Assembly (NCBI GenBank): GCA_029339505.1
Contig: JAQISU010000108.1
Span: 19,973,501 to 20,037,500 of the forward strand
Length of the DNA stretch: 64,000 nt
DNA from: Unio delphinus
Taxonomy: Eukaryota; Mollusca; Bivalvia; Unionida; Unionidae
Direction of reading: 5' to 3'
In this document: piece by piece, positions 47,179-58,893 of the stretch
How positions within the stretch are numbered: the stretch's first letter is position 1
Layout: every line of letters starts with the position of its first letter
Translations under genes and position numbers: made by a program
The notes under the pieces: generated by a model
What the model was told of the DNA's origin: nothing
Seen by the model: only the letters and a program-made list of their open reading frames with translations
Database searches by the model: none

Positions 47179-47247
<69 letters not shown>
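46976..47247. repeat. two short tandem arrays and a (TA)n tract
   Basis: 46978-47068 repeats a CCA(C)TAGGGCACTGT(A/T)CC word about five times. 47068-47180 has three copies of a 37-bp unit with TATACATAGTCTCCATTCAG and TATCCTTCATTTCCA. 47185-47247 is (TA)n. Confidence 0.85.
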
Positions 47248-47251
<4 letters not shown>

Positions 47252-48982
47252 TGGTTTTGATTAGATCCGATAAATAAAGTACAGCAACAGCAAAATATCA
47301 AATGTATATTGAAAGCGGAAATAGTGAATACGATCTAGCTGAGAACTAAAGTGTCCGTGGGTTTCAGCTTTTCAATGATCAAACATGTTGTTGTGTTTTG
47401 TCCCTATTACATGAACCGTTAAATCCAATTTTTTGTGCTTGATTGTTTTCACAAAAGATAAATCATATCTTGTCATACGTCTCGTCTTTGAAATAATATA
47501 TTTGTCATTAGAAGCTTGGATAGGGTTCAACAAATGAAAGATAAAAAATATAATATTAGCATTGTAATGACATAATTTAGGCTTCTCAATACTACTAATA
47601 GTATTGAATTGTTTTAATTATGACCATTAAAGCGCATTATATCTGTTTTGTAATGATTGCCAAGATTATAAAAATATTCATGGCGACATAGAAACGTCAA
47701 TAATAGCTACGTTTAGGAGAGGGCCTTTGTTTTAAACGAGGGTGTTGTTTGCTAGAGAACAGTTGCAACAATCCATGTTATCTAGTGAACTTTTCAAATA
47801 TGGAACAATCGTTGACAGATTTCATGAGATTATATGCACCTGCCCCTCGTAACCATTACCTTTGCATTAAGCAAATACCTAACCATAACCCTTACGAAAT
47901 AAAAATGCTACATATTTTGTCACGTGTGTCCTCTACGTTTGAATGTTTTTATTGTTAAATATACCTTGTATTTATTATTTTAGGTTTATTCTTTAATATA
48001 CCCAAGAACATACATATATATGTGTGTGTGAAGGAATGTTCTTTCATGGATATACTGATACAAATAAATGTTTTACTTATTTAGTCAATAACTGGCGAAA
48101 AGTTTCGACTTTCTTCTAACTTAAGTAAGATAGTGAGCTTTTATATTTTTTATGAAAGAAAACGTTTTTGAAAAAATGAGAAAATAAGTGCCCCACATAT
48201 TTGGTGTATGTTTTGTGTTCCGCTTCGTCTTTGAAAACAGCTGCCACTTCCCCCAATACGGAATGAGTATCATTGCATGAAGCAGTTATCTTTCAAACGA
48301 AGTAGGACTGGAATGGCCCGATGTTTTGCTTTGGTCATAGACTAACTATACATAGCAGATATCTCAGTTCGAATCTAAGTTGAATGATATGTGACACGTT
48401 AATTGTTCGACATCTACAATATAACTCGTTTGGGAGAAACAATTTGTATTGCATTTGACGCATTTTGTTTGAACATGTATCAGCTTAAACTCTGATGCTC
48501 CTAATTATATTTACAGTGTGGTCTAATAGTGGATACTGGTGCTATGCATGGCCTTTTTGTGGCAGAAGAACAATATATTAACCTTCCAGCACAGGCCCAT
48601 TGAAAATAAATCATTAATTGATCTGGGTGATACAACACATGTAAGGTTGTTCAATCACTGTCAAGTAAATATTATAAAATGTTTTATTTCAACCTGATAT
48701 TTTTTCTTAATGAACTCCTTATGCATAAGTTATTGTTGATGTGAATGTTAATGAAGTGGAAATTGGTTCAATATATATGGTAACCTATTTATTTTCTTAA
48801 TTTGTCAATTTAAAAAAAGAAAAAAAGAATTGTTTAGAGAGAGAAAGAGAGTAAGACATTAATAACACAATTTATTTTAGATTAAATAAACGCACGTAAT
48901 ATCGGTCACCAGGTGTCTATATCAGGTGTCATTATGCGATAATGTTGATTTTCCAAAGACCAATATTGTAACCAAATTGCAG
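47248..48982. other. gene-free stretch
   Basis: No supported feature. Confidence 0.5.
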
Positions 48983-49193
48983 TGGTCCCATGTGGTGTAG
49001 TGGTCTAAAGTGGTCCACGTGAGTTCGATTCTCAGATTCGGCCATTGTGGGTATGTGAGAAAGCTTGCCAGTAGCTAATCGTGGGTAGGTGGTTCTTTCA
49101 GGGTTTTTTTCAAGGGTTCTTCCTCCACCATTAATACTAGCAGCCATATATAGCCTATTATGTGCTGAAACATGGCATTAAACACAACAACAA
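48983..49193 (+). repeat. tRNA-derived SINE with A and B boxes
   Basis: The left tRNA-like part has A box TGGTGTAGTGG (48993-49003) and B box AGTTCGATTCT (49022-49032) at pol III spacing. A conserved-looking central part (GTGGGTAGGTGGTTCTTTCA, then TTCTTCCTCCACC) follows, with a 3' end GGCATTAAACACAACAACAA. The layout matches the core-domain SINEs widespread in molluscs and other invertebrates. The cloverleaf is too decayed to be a tRNA gene. Confidence 0.75.
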
Positions 49194-49599
49194 TTACATT
49201 GCAAGATAGAAACTCTAAACTTTGCAGGTCCCACGCAATGCAAAGTAAATGAAAAAAGAGAAATCTCTTTTCATAGGGACCAAACATAATGTCGTAATCT
49301 TCTTAGATGTGGCAAGATTTTGCTTGCAAATGCTAAATCACCTTTAATAATAATGTTTCACATTTGGACAGTATAAACATTCATTTTTATATATTTTCAA
49401 CTTTCGTTATTTTGTTAAAGAAATCAAATATATTTATTTAAAAAATATTACACTTATTAAAAATATTTTACAATATTAGACAAAATATATATCTGTCGTC
49501 CTGATCGAGAAAGCAGGTGATTTAAAACAAATACCAGCGTCACGGCAAGCCCATTAAGACTTAAAGCATTTACCAGCGTCCTGGCGTGAAACTAAACGT
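49194..49599. other. gene-free AT-rich stretch
   Basis: No supported feature. Confidence 0.5.
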
Positions 49600-50640
49600 A
49601 AACCAATGACAACGTCAAGACAGGCCTATTACGATTTAAAACCAATGTCAACGTCAAGATAGGCCCATTATGACTTAAAAACAATCCCAAAGTCAAGACA
49701 TGCCCGGAAAGACTTAAAGCCAATGCCAACGTCAAGACAGGCCAATAAACAGTTAAAAGTAATGACAACGTCAAGACAGGCACATAAGGACTTAAAACCA
49801 ATGCGAGCGTCAAGACAGGCCCATAAGGACTTAAAACCAATGCGAGCGTCAAGACAGGCCCATAAGGACTTAAAACCAATGCCAGCGTCAAGTCAGGCCC
49901 ATAAGGACATTAAACCATTGCCAGCGTCAAGACAGGCCCATAAGGACATAAAACCAATGCGAGCGTCAAGACAGGCCCATAAGGACTTAAAACCAATGCC
50001 AGCGTCAAGACAGGCATATAAGGACTTTTTAAAACCAATGCCGGCGTCAAGTCAGGCCTATAAGGACATAAAACCAATGCGAGCGTCACGTCAGGCCCAT
50101 AAGGACATAAAACCAATGCGAGCGTCAAGACAGGTCCATAAGGACTTAAAACCAATGCCAGCGTCAAGACAGGCCTATAAGGACTTTTTAAACCAATGCC
50201 GGCGTCAAGTCAGGCCCATAAGGACATAAAACCAATGCCAGCGTCAAGACAGGCCTATAAGGACTTTTTAAAACCAATGCCAGCGTCAAGACAGACCTAT
50301 AAGGGCTTTTTAAAACCAATGCCGGCGTCAAAACAGGCCTATAAGGACTTTTTAAAGCCAATGCCAGCGTCAAGACAGGCCTATAAGGACTTTTTAAAAC
50401 CAATGCCAGCGTCAAGTCAGGCCCATAAGGACATAAAACCAATGCCGGCGTCAAGACAGGCCTATAAGGACGTTTTAAAGCCAATGCCAGCGTCAAGACA
50501 GGCCTATAAGGACTTTTTAAAACCAATGCCAGCGTCAAGTCAAGCCCATAAGGACATTAAACCAATGCCAGCGTCAAGACAGGCCCATAAGGACATTAAA
50601 CCAATGCCAGCGTCAAGACAACTCCATTAAGACATCAATG
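49600..50640. repeat. 39/42-bp minisatellite, about 26 copies, open on both strands
   Basis: Units AAACCAATGCCAGCGTCAAG + ACAGGCCCATAAGGACAT (39 bp), with a subclass carrying an extra TTT (42 bp). Both lengths are multiples of three, so long frames persist on the plus strand (49723-50630 in two frames; MPASRQAHKDIKP-like repeat) and the minus strand (TLALVLSPYGPVL-like repeat). It is GC-richer than the flanks. No start context or non-repeat coding sequence accompanies it, so I treat it as non-coding. Confidence 0.93.
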
Positions 50641-51689
50641 TATCTATTCATCCATCATCGTAACTTTGAGTAATCCATTCTTCCATAACATAATTTGCAT
50701 CTAGCAACGACGGCATTTGTCTATATGTAGCGCTGAAATAAATCTAAGTTTGCCTAATTCGTCACTGAGTAAGGATAAAGGATATCTCAATTACAAGTTT
50801 CCTATTTGATCTGTCTCTTAATTTCCATAACACTCAAACTATGAGAAGTCCAACGTTTCTTACGAAGATTTAGATTCTATCAACCTGATACATATTAATA
50901 AAAGAATAAACTTCAACAGTGTTCATAAATACGATTCTTAGTTACCGCTTCAGTCTCATAACTAATAAATAACCAGGGATTGAATTCTAAATTTAGGTGA
51001 GCCTCAGACATTCAATCTGATTAAAATACTCGCCAATGATTTAAAAATGGATGCACTATCTTACTTTATGAATCAAATCTCACACAAACGATGACAATAA
51101 GGCTACATAAGTAAATACATTCTGATTTTAAAGAACGAACTTTCCAACCTGTGCATTTTTTTATGGCGGTGTTTTAACAGAATCAAAAACACTGCAAAAC
51201 GAAATGCAGCAATAGTCTACCTCTGTAAAGCATTTTGTGTTTGATTCTTATCTTAAAGTTTATACATCTATATTGTGTGTAATACTGTCAAGAATGTAGT
51301 GTATTCCAGTTGTCGAAGCTAGCCATTATGATGGGTAACTAATGTATTAAACCACATGTTTGAAGACTACAATTTATGATATCACACTTTCTCGACTAAA
51401 AAGGAAATCTTGATTCATGACCTTGCTAGTGGTCCTCTCTTTAATACAGGATTTGTTAGAAATTGTCTTGATAAATCATGCAAATTAATTTCTCTGACCT
51501 CAGTATCAGGCTTTACCCGCTTACATATTTAGGCGTGATAAGCTTATTTTACTTTGGAATGAAATCCCTGCAAATACCAGCATCAGAATTTGCACATAGC
51601 TTCTTGTGTCATTTAAACGTCTCAGGGACCCAGAGAAACATTTGCAACGTTATTCATACAGTTGATCACTTTCTTAAATTTCCCGTTAC
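50641..51689. other. gene-free stretch
   Basis: No supported feature. Confidence 0.5.
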
Positions 51690-51890
51690 ATTACATGGCA
51701 CTTATTTGTAAGCATTTGTTATGTGAGGAATATGTAGGCGAGACAACATTCTATCTGATCGTTTCAAACGACACCATAAACTGCATGACGTCGAGTTATA
51801 ATCTTCTTTACAAGATTCCTTGTTGTTTCATAATTTGCGACTCGTTCTAATTACTACGACGACAAGTTCGCGTCGCATTCTAGCAGGATT
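51690..51890 (+). pseudogene. GIY-YIG/Penelope-like scrap
   Basis: One frame reads CKHLLCEEYVGET and, after a small shift, LSDRFKRHHKLHDVEL. The order (Cys pair, EYVGET, then R-F-x-x-H) is that of GIY-YIG nuclease domains carried by Penelope-like elements. Only about 60 codons are recognisable, with a frame change between the two parts. Confidence 0.45.
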
Positions 51891-52555
51891 TTAACATGTA
51901 ACTGTTATCAGTTATTTTCTAAGTGATACTCAATTTTGGCGTATCGTTAAGATTGAGAAAACATCGTTGACATCTCATTCAAATAAACGGTTGACCGAGA
52001 GCAAACTTTCAAAGACTTCCAATAACATTTGAAGGAAGAAGAGTGTCAAGCTCTTCTTTAGGGTTAAAAAGTAGAAATTATGCAACCTATATTCAAAAGT
52101 GTTTTTGTACATCCTCTTTCTCTGAGATAGTATGAAGACAGTTCTGAATTAGCAGTCTCTCAGCATGTCGATATATGGTATACTTGACAGAAAAAAAACA
52201 AGTTTTAAAAGCAACTTCAATGCGAGACACTTACAGCCATTTATATGATATACAATCTTTGATATGTATAATTAGACCTGTGGCGGATATCCACAACTCC
52301 CACGTACATACAAACACGTGTAAAATAATCGGCGTTTCTCATTGACTAGATTTATTTCTTTTACAGCTAAATGGTTTAACGTGTTTGCTTGCAATGGTTT
52401 CAAACAGGGGTGCTTGCAATGGTTTTGACCAAAGGCCCCACTGTGGTATCATGCCATAAACTCTTCCCTTAAATGTTTAATTTCCTCATAGTTTTTGGAT
52501 AGGCTCCAGTTGACGTATATAGCCAAATGTAAACTGAAACTGTCAAACTACTTTC
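51891..52555. other. gene-free stretch
   Basis: No supported feature. Confidence 0.5.
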
Positions 52556-52738
52556 CCCCATTCGTTACTGAAAGATGTAGTCTCAGAAACGGATAAAACA
52601 ACTACAGCATGTATCCTCTTGCTTCCCGTATATGTATTTTAAACTGCTTTCATTCATACGTTACTGAAAGATAATAGCCTCAGAAACGGATACAACAACT
52701 ACACCAAAATATCCACTTGCTTCCGGTATATTTAGCTT
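52556..52738. repeat. two-copy tandem repeat of about 90 bp
   Basis: Both copies hold CATTC(G/ATAC)GTTACTGAAAGAT, then CTCAGAAACGGATA(A/C)AACAACTACA and CTTGCTTCC(C/G)GTATAT in order. Moderately diverged. Confidence 0.85.
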
Positions 52739-53238
52739 AAAATATGATGCAGCTAAATTTGTTCGAGCCTCCTAGCATGTCACCATTGACATCGTAATAA
52801 TGTCATACATTTTGTGCAGAAATCAGGAAATAGACCGTAAAAAACCCCACAATTTATTGTTCTCCAAAATAATTTTATTTCATTAATAATGTAGTTATAA
52901 CGATATTTACCATATTATCATATGAGCTGAGAATATCATGACAACATTCGGATCACTGTATACTCTGTTACCAATGCATCAATAATGGATTTTCTAATTC
53001 ATATATTAAGCCTTCAAAGCCGCCATAATGTGCTAAGATATTTTACCATGAAAGATATTGGTTCCAACAATTGGTGGGTTGTATTAAAATCAGATATTAT
53101 AGACGACTCATCGTCGTTGAAACCTAACATCTTGATTTTCTTCAAAAAATCGTTTATATCAGGTAAATTTCATAAACCGGAAGAATGGTTAAATTTGTGA
53201 TAAACTGCGACATTGGAGCATACTACTGATAACGTTAC
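52739..53238. other. gene-free stretch
   Basis: No supported feature. A 71-codon plus frame at 52985-53200 has no recognisable domain. Confidence 0.5.
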
Positions 53239-53352
53239 CAGACTTTAATTGACATAGTCTAACATTTCACATGGACTGCTGCATAATAGAAGGAAGTTTC
53301 ATCGACACGGATCGATCAAATGAGAGAGAATTATGAATGTTACGCTTGATTC

Positions 53353-53415
<63 letters not shown>

Positions 53416-53568
53416 TATTTAACATTCATGCCACTAGGTTTCAGTTATCTAAACCAGACTTTAATTGACATAGTCTAACATTTCACTTGGACTGCTGCAT
53501 AATAGAAGGAAGTTTCATCGACACGGATCGATCAAATGAGAGAGAATTATGAATGTTACGCTTGATTC

Positions 53569-53623
<55 letters not shown>

Positions 53624-53667
53624 AGAGCTATTTAACATTCATGCCACTAGGTTTCAGTTATCTAAAC
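53239..53667. repeat. recent tandem duplication of about 214 bp containing (GA)n
   Basis: 53239-53452 and 53453-53667 are nearly identical: ACCAGACTTTAATTGACATA ... GTTACGCTTGATTCAT, a (GA)n run, then GCTATTTAACATTCATGCCA ... CTAAACCAG. The GA runs differ in length and the unique parts differ by only a few bases, so the duplication is young. Confidence 0.93.
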
Positions 53668-55250
53668 CAGGGTCAATCCGTAACTAAATTGCAGTGCAGT
53701 ATGTATCTAATTATCAAAGTCCGCCATTAGTCGTAGAGTAAGTCTTGATTATTCATTTAAAAAGTAGGCAGAGCATTCTTTTAAGATAATATTTAATTTG
53801 TTTTATCATCAAACAAAATTGCAATTTTCTGGTACTCTTTAACCGATAATGTATAGCACACCTGAATTGGACGTAGATGCTCAAATTGATTGGAAACAAA
53901 TTCATTTTAGCAATGGCATCACACATTCAAGTATAATAGTTATAATGGGAAATTTGCATCAATTGATTACCAAAAAATTAACTCAAATTGATCCAAATGT
54001 TGGCCTCGCTGTTCTAATTTTGTCAAACTGTCAAATGAAAGAGTAAATAAGAGTTGTTTGTTCTAAATCTGGTTTTCAGCCGGATGGTGTCAGAACATTC
54101 ATAGCCTGAATAGAAGTAATTTACTCTGAAGAAGTACCGCATTGTCACTGATTGGTCTTGTAAGGCTTTAATAAATTTCCTGCGTGTAACCAACCACACT
54201 AATATTAAAGGAAATCAAGTAAAAATAGAAATGAACAATAAATGCAACTTGTGCTCGATTTGTAATCTGAGTGATGAACTTTAGTAAGAAAGGTACCATA
54301 TATTTTTTTTGCTCATGACAAAATGTCATTGTCGACCTGATTTTGCTAGAAGAGATACATTTTATCTACGAAATAAATAGTACCATATTTTAAGGAGATA
54401 TAACTTTAGAAGCAATGATGTACATTCAAAGTATAAAAATAGTCAGCTTTTATATTATTTGAGAATTCTGAGATTGTTCGTTCCCATTTGACAAATAATA
54501 AAATATTGTAATCTAACAAGAACCGATTACTATGTAGTGTGATTCTGCTTCGATGACTCGAAGCACTTGATACATAACACTGGAAGACGTATAATATGGT
54601 GAGTCTATATGTTAAATTAGACACATTTTGAAAAGCGACTTCTCTCTGTTATGATATAAAAGTACTTTAACACATATCCTCATATATTTCCGTTTTTTCT
54701 AAAACAATTTACAAAATCAAGTTTATTAGTTATCAGACCAGATTTATCAACTTGAGTTAGGATTTAACACACGCACATTAGATGTGCGTCGCCTGCTCGG
54801 AGGGCAGTCAAGACATATCTAAAACTTTAATCTGCAGTACAATTCATTGGACAATACGTATCATACAGTACGCAGGCGATGCAATACCTGTTGCGATAAA
54901 TGAATACTGATACAATTATACAATACTTTGTCTAAGTATGGAGTGTGATACATATTTAATTGTTTCCTTAACTGGGCATGATAGTAATAAATAAATAATA
55001 ATAATAATATTTGCATAGTTAAATTGTGTCCATGATGGTAAGTTGTAAACAGAAATGTTTTCATATTATTTGATATCGGAACATTGTTGAGCAAACGCTC
55101 GTTTCACTTAAACTGGTATGGTCCGCTGGAATGATTCAATCGGACCCCAAATTACACAAATCAATCAGTAGGATAGTAGGACCGAAATATTTGTTAAAAT
55201 CGATAAGACTGTTCTTGAGGAGATATAAAGAGAGTCGATTTTACCCTTAC

Positions 55251-55253
<3 letters not shown>
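53668..55253. other. gene-free stretch
   Basis: No supported feature. Confidence 0.5.

Positions 55254-55344
<91 letters not shown>
55254..55344. repeat. (AT)n microsatellite
   Basis: Pure AT run of about 90 bp. Confidence 0.97.
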
Positions 55345-55348
<4 letters not shown>

Positions 55349-55534
55349 ACGGCAGGTATTTTCGTTTTACATTGGACTAAAGAAGAATGTTTTCTTTGAA
55401 GGTTTAAGATAAAGCATTGTATGTAGGTAGTTTTGTCCTCATTAAGAACATTTATTTATGCTTACAATACCAATTTGCATTAAATTTAGTTCACAATTGG
55501 TGGATCCATATTTATCATTGCAAATTGTACTTGA

Positions 55535-55673
<139 letters not shown>

Positions 55674-55684
55674 AATGAAATGTT

Positions 55685-56060
55685 CCATCAACATTGGTTA
55701 TTGTTGTTAAATGTTCGGCCAATATTGGTTATCTTGCAGTGTGTTTCGCAATTTTCGGTCAATGTTAGTTATATTGCTGAATGTTATTTCAAGATTATGT
55801 AAATATTTGTTATTTTGCAGTGTGGTTCGCATTTGTCGGTCCATACTGGTTATTTTGCCGTGTGTTTACTATGGTCGGTCTATGTTGGTTATCTTGCAGT
55901 GTGTTTTGCAATGTTCGGTCCATGTTGGTTGTCTTGCTGAAGGTTTTGCAATGTTCGGTCCATCTTGGCTATTGTGCTGTCTGTTTTGTAACTCTCAGTC
56001 CATCTTGGTTGTCTTGATGTGTGTTTTCAGCGATATTGTTGTGGCTATGTTATGGTTCTT
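55685..56060. repeat. 40-42-bp minisatellite, about 9 copies
   Basis: Units with GTGTTTTGCAATGTTCGGTC followed by CATGTTGGTTATCTTGCAGT, diverging toward both ends. Open frames through it reflect the unit length only. Confidence 0.88.
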
Positions 56061-56935
56061 AGTCTATCTGGCATGGGGCTTTCAGTCTTTGTCAGCTTCC
56101 CGTGAATGTAAAGTGTGACCCGATAATCTTATACAACCTTCTTTTATCTATCTGGCGTGCGTCGTTCAAAGAGCATTGCCTTTGCTCTATGTATCAGACG
56201 TGAAATTCGTTTACAGCTAGTTTCTGAAGATAGCGCACCGTTCTAGTAATCAGTTCTACTAAACCATTTTGATAGAAATTGATCTCAAGGGAAATCAAGA
56301 ATTCTGCATCAATGGTCAATTCACAGACAGGGATCAATGTATTAAAATCAGGCATGTGCCCACAATGTACAATGTAATTTAACACTAATATCATAACCGA
56401 TTGATCATTTAAATTTGCATGCAAAACGAGGATGTAAAATAAAAACGAAATGAAGAAATGTATTTTAGATACAAATCAACTTGCTTCTCGTTTCCTTTGC
56501 GTTCAATAACTCATTTCAAAAATCGTTTTGATACATAATTTTGTGATTGGTGGGCTTTGAGTTTAGTAGATTTCCATAACGTTTCCCCATATTTTATGGA
56601 ATTAAAATTATGCGGTTGCGGATAAACTTCGCCATTTCTTAATGATTGAAAGAGAAGAGAAAATGGGGTTATAGTTTCTGAGTATGAAAACGGTTACTAA
56701 AGAAAGACATGAAATATTAATTATAATTTGCTCCGATTACTGACGAAATTCCTGATGTTGAAGAAACGAAAAAAAAGAAATTGCAGTTGATTTAACAATT
56801 TAAACGTACAAATTAAGTAACATTTTCTGCTGTGTATTTACATGGGAAAGGCGAATGGTGCATTAGGCTGTGAGCAGTAATAGGGGATACCCTGGCGGCA
56901 ATGGGAAATCTAGTCAAAAAGGGCTTGGGGCCTTC
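56061..56935. other. gene-free stretch
   Basis: No supported feature. Confidence 0.5.
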
Positions 56936-57162
56936 TGGCGACAAGGGAAATTTAACATGGGGAATATTATTTGGGACCTTCTGGCAACAAAGGAAATTGA
57001 ATATGGTGGGACTATCTAGCGACAAGGGAAATTTAACATGGGAATATTGTTTTGGACTATCTAGCGTCAAGGGAAATTGAACATGATGGGACTATCTAGC
57101 GACAAGGGAAAATTAAAATGAGGAATATTATTTGGGACTGTCTAGTGATAAGGGAAATTGAG
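56936..57162. repeat. tandem repeat of about 82 bp, about 3 copies
   Basis: Units combine GACAAGGGAAATTTAACATG + GGGAATATTATTTGGGAC with a TCTAGCG(A/T)CAAGGGAAATTGAA half-unit that itself resembles the first half. It lies immediately downstream (minus sense) of the first histone-type 3' end. Confidence 0.85.
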
Positions 57163-57178
57163 GCAAAGAAAGCAAATA

Positions 57179-57214
57179 TCTTTTCGGGGTATATGAGTGG
57201 CCCTGAAAAGGGCC
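57179..57214 (-). terminator. histone-type mRNA 3' end 1 (stem-loop plus purine element)
   Basis: Minus strand: CCCAAA then GGCCCTTTTCAGGGCC (57214-57199) then ACTCA, that is a 6-bp stem with a UUUC loop and the flanks of metazoan histone pre-mRNA processing signals. GAAAAGA follows 13 nt further (57185-57179), like a histone downstream element. Confidence 0.75.
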
Positions 57215-57234
57215 TTTGGGTACTTCTTTTATTT

Positions 57235-57351
57235 TCAACCGTTGTTCCACCACCTTTTGATGTTTCCAAATATTCCCTTCTTCTTATTGTTTTCGTCATC
57301 GGGAATCCAGTCAGTATGTCCCATAGCTCTAAACTTCTCTTTTGTTTTCAT
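57235..57351 (-). CDS. 38-aa ORF ahead of the histone-type 3' end
   Basis: MKTKEKFRAMGHTDWIPD, an acidic/basic middle and GIFGNIKRWWNNG at the end. The stop lies 20 nt before stem-loop 1, the usual distance in histone genes. No family recognised. It follows the 144-codon ORF by 19 nt in another frame, so either one mRNA carries two ORFs or a splice/frame change joins them. Confidence 0.4.
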   Translation of the reverse strand: MKTKEKFRAMGHTDWIPDDENNKKKGIFGNIKRWWNNG

Positions 57352-57370
57352 TCAAGCGTTGTTTAATCTC

Positions 57371-57805
57371 TCAAATTCTTCGTTCTTTTTTATTGTTTTC
57401 ATTGTCCTTTCTCTCCTTACTCCATTTATCTTTTATCTTCTTCACTTTTTCTGTTAGCTCATTTCTCATTAGTTCTTCGGCTTTCTTGAGCTGATCCAAA
57501 CCCTTTTGGACAAGTGGCCACTCTGTCAAGATATTATCCAAAAAACACGTTACGTTTTGGACAATATCTATCACTTCCTTCAATGTTATCACTCTGACAT
57601 AGGGCGGGTTAATGAAGCCTCGTAACATTTCGGCCTCTTCTTTTAGCATTCCTTCTAGGAGCTCCCTGGTTATTTTCAGTCTGTTTACAAAGTTCAGTCT
57701 GTTCGTAAACTTCCATTCATTATGTAGTCTTTCCACTACATACTCCCCATCTAGTATCCAGAAATAGACGTGTCTTAAATTGTTGAACAATGCTGAAGCT
57801 ATCAC
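57371..57805 (-). CDS. 144-aa helical protein, unknown family
   Basis: Helical with repeated acidic/basic heptads after residue about 100 (KAEELMRNELTEKVKKIKDK). The N-terminal half is more hydrophobic (LFNNLRHVYFWILDGEYVVE). No histone fold, signal peptide or enzyme motif. It is the upstream ORF of the unit ending in stem-loop 1. A (TA)n tract (57857-57931) separates it from a 20-bp upstream motif shared with the next unit. Confidence 0.5.
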   Translation of the reverse strand: MIASALFNNLRHVYFWILDGEYVVERLHNEWKFTNRLNFVNRLKITRELLEGMLKEEAEMLRGFINPPYVRVITLKEVIDIVQNVTCFLDNILTEWPLVQKGLDQLKKAEELMRNELTEKVKKIKDKWSKERKDNENNKKERRI

Positions 57806-57853
57806 TATCTTATATGGTTATTCCGTGGAATGGTTCTAATGACCGACACTTGA

Positions 57854-57856
<3 letters not shown>

Positions 57857-57931
<75 letters not shown>
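57857..57931. repeat. (TA)n microsatellite
   Basis: Pure TA run between a shared upstream motif (57945-57964) and the 144-aa ORF. Confidence 0.95.
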
Positions 57932-57933
<2 letters not shown>

Positions 57934-57944
57934 TAAGCACGGGC

Positions 57945-57964
57945 GTGAAGGAAAACATCCCTTA
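57945..57964 (-). promoter_or_regulatory. shared upstream motif, copy 1
   Basis: AGGGATGTTTTCCTTCACG on the minus strand, also present at about 58894-58913. Without the (TA)n insertion it lies about 65 nt ahead of the 144-aa ORF, the same distance as copy 2 from its ORF. Leader or promoter element, or a conserved exon start, is inferred. Confidence 0.45.
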
Positions 57965-57984
57965 CACTCACTTTTCATATTATA

Positions 57985-58162
57985 TACTATTCACAAAACA
58001 TACAATTTACTATCCACACACGGGAAAGCAGACAAAACAAACCACATAATCTACTATCAATTATTACACAATCTACCATCAACACACGGGGAAGCAGCCA
58101 AAACAGACCACATAATCTACTATAAAATATCACACAATCTACCATCCACACAAACGCACGTG

Positions 58163-58207
<45 letters not shown>
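57985..58207. repeat. about 66-bp tandem repeat and (CA)n tract
   Basis: About 2.5 copies of a unit with CAATCTACCATC(A/C)ACACACGGG + AAGCAG(C/A)CAAAACA + ACCACATAATCTACTAT, followed by (CA)n at about 58167-58207. Confidence 0.85.
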
Positions 58208-58209
<2 letters not shown>

Positions 58210-58282
58210 TCCTGTCAGGAAAAGAGTCAGTGTTTATAATCACGCTACTCCTCTCTCATAACAATTGGCATTTTAAACAGTC

Positions 58283-58326
58283 TCTTTTCTAGAGTATTGG
58301 GTAATTGGGTAGCCCTAAGAAAGGCT
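58283..58326 (-). terminator. histone-type mRNA 3' end 2
   Basis: Minus strand: AGCCTTTCTTAGGGCT (58326-58311), a 6-bp stem (one G-T pair) with UCUU loop, followed by ACCCA exactly as in histone pre-mRNAs. GAAAAGA comes 21 nt further (58289-58283). Confidence 0.7.
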
Positions 58327-58354
58327 GATTTTTTAAACTCGAAAATGCACCGGG

Positions 58355-58648
58355 CTAAGGCTGGCACCTTCCAGTTCCCGCCCCGCACACACATCTCCTA
58401 CTCCTATCATTATCCCAATTTATTGGTGTGGTTGGGAGCGCATAGGGTAGATGATAAGCTTCACTCTCCCAGTCTTCACTTTGTGGGATAGTAAAAACTT
58501 TCCTCTCTCTTCTCCTATGCCACATGCGTGGATGTTGTGGCCTCCTGTTATTATCCACACGAACCTGTACTGGTTGCAGTTCTTGTGGCTGTTGTGGTGA
58601 CTGTGGAGGTGTCCTCACCATGGGTGTCACTTTACTTCTCTGTCTCAT
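58355..58648 (-). CDS. 97-aa Pro/Gln/Arg-rich protein
   Basis: ATG at 58648 (an in-frame TTG upstream is not used). MRQRSKVTPMVRTPPQSPQQ, then an Arg-rich patch (RMWHRRRERKVF) and a Cys-containing end. Stop 28 nt before stem-loop 2. The start overlaps the TGA of the preceding 59-aa ORF as ATGA. Small, basic and disordered; nucleic-acid binding is a guess. The N terminus resembles that of the 82-aa protein of the next unit (both start ATGAGACA(G/A)AG). Confidence 0.5.
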   Translation of the reverse strand: MRQRSKVTPMVRTPPQSPQQPQELQPVQVRVDNNRRPQHPRMWHRRRERKVFTIPQSEDWESEAYHLPYALPTTPINWDNDRSRRCVCGAGTGRCQP

Positions 58649-58824
58649 AATAGGGTGAGGCAAAATTTATATTTTCGTTTCCTTCTCCTCTTTGTCTTCC
58701 TTCTCTGCTCCTCTTCTTCAATCCTGGCCTTTTCTGCCAAGGTCTCCTTAGCCAGTTGGTGAAGGAGACGTCTAACATGCTCCAAGTGCATCTGAAATTC
58801 CATCAATTTTTGCAATCTGCTCAT
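58645..58824 (-). CDS. 59-aa basic coiled-coil protein
   Basis: MSRLQKLMEFQMHLEHVRRL, then a Glu/Lys/Arg helix ending KTKRRRKRKYKF. Heptad pattern and a nuclear-localisation-like basic run. Overlaps the next ORF by four bases (ATGA), a translational-coupling layout unusual for animal genes. The frame is open further upstream without ATG. Confidence 0.45.
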   Translation of the reverse strand: MSRLQKLMEFQMHLEHVRRLLHQLAKETLAEKARIEEEEQRRKTKRRRKRKYKFCLTLL

Positions 58825-58893
58825 CTTCTTTGGGTTGATACGCCAACGATAGGTAGTCAGCCTAACGAGTGTTTCTCTGTATATGGGACAATC

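Noticed and set aside
48993..49032. Possible tRNA gene (A and B boxes)
   Set aside because: No cloverleaf or acceptor stem. The body and AAC-rich tail show a SINE.
57235..57805. Frameshift fusion of the 144-codon and 38-codon ORFs
   Set aside because: The frame leading into the short ORF has a stop directly before its ATG, and no canonical slippery site is in phase.
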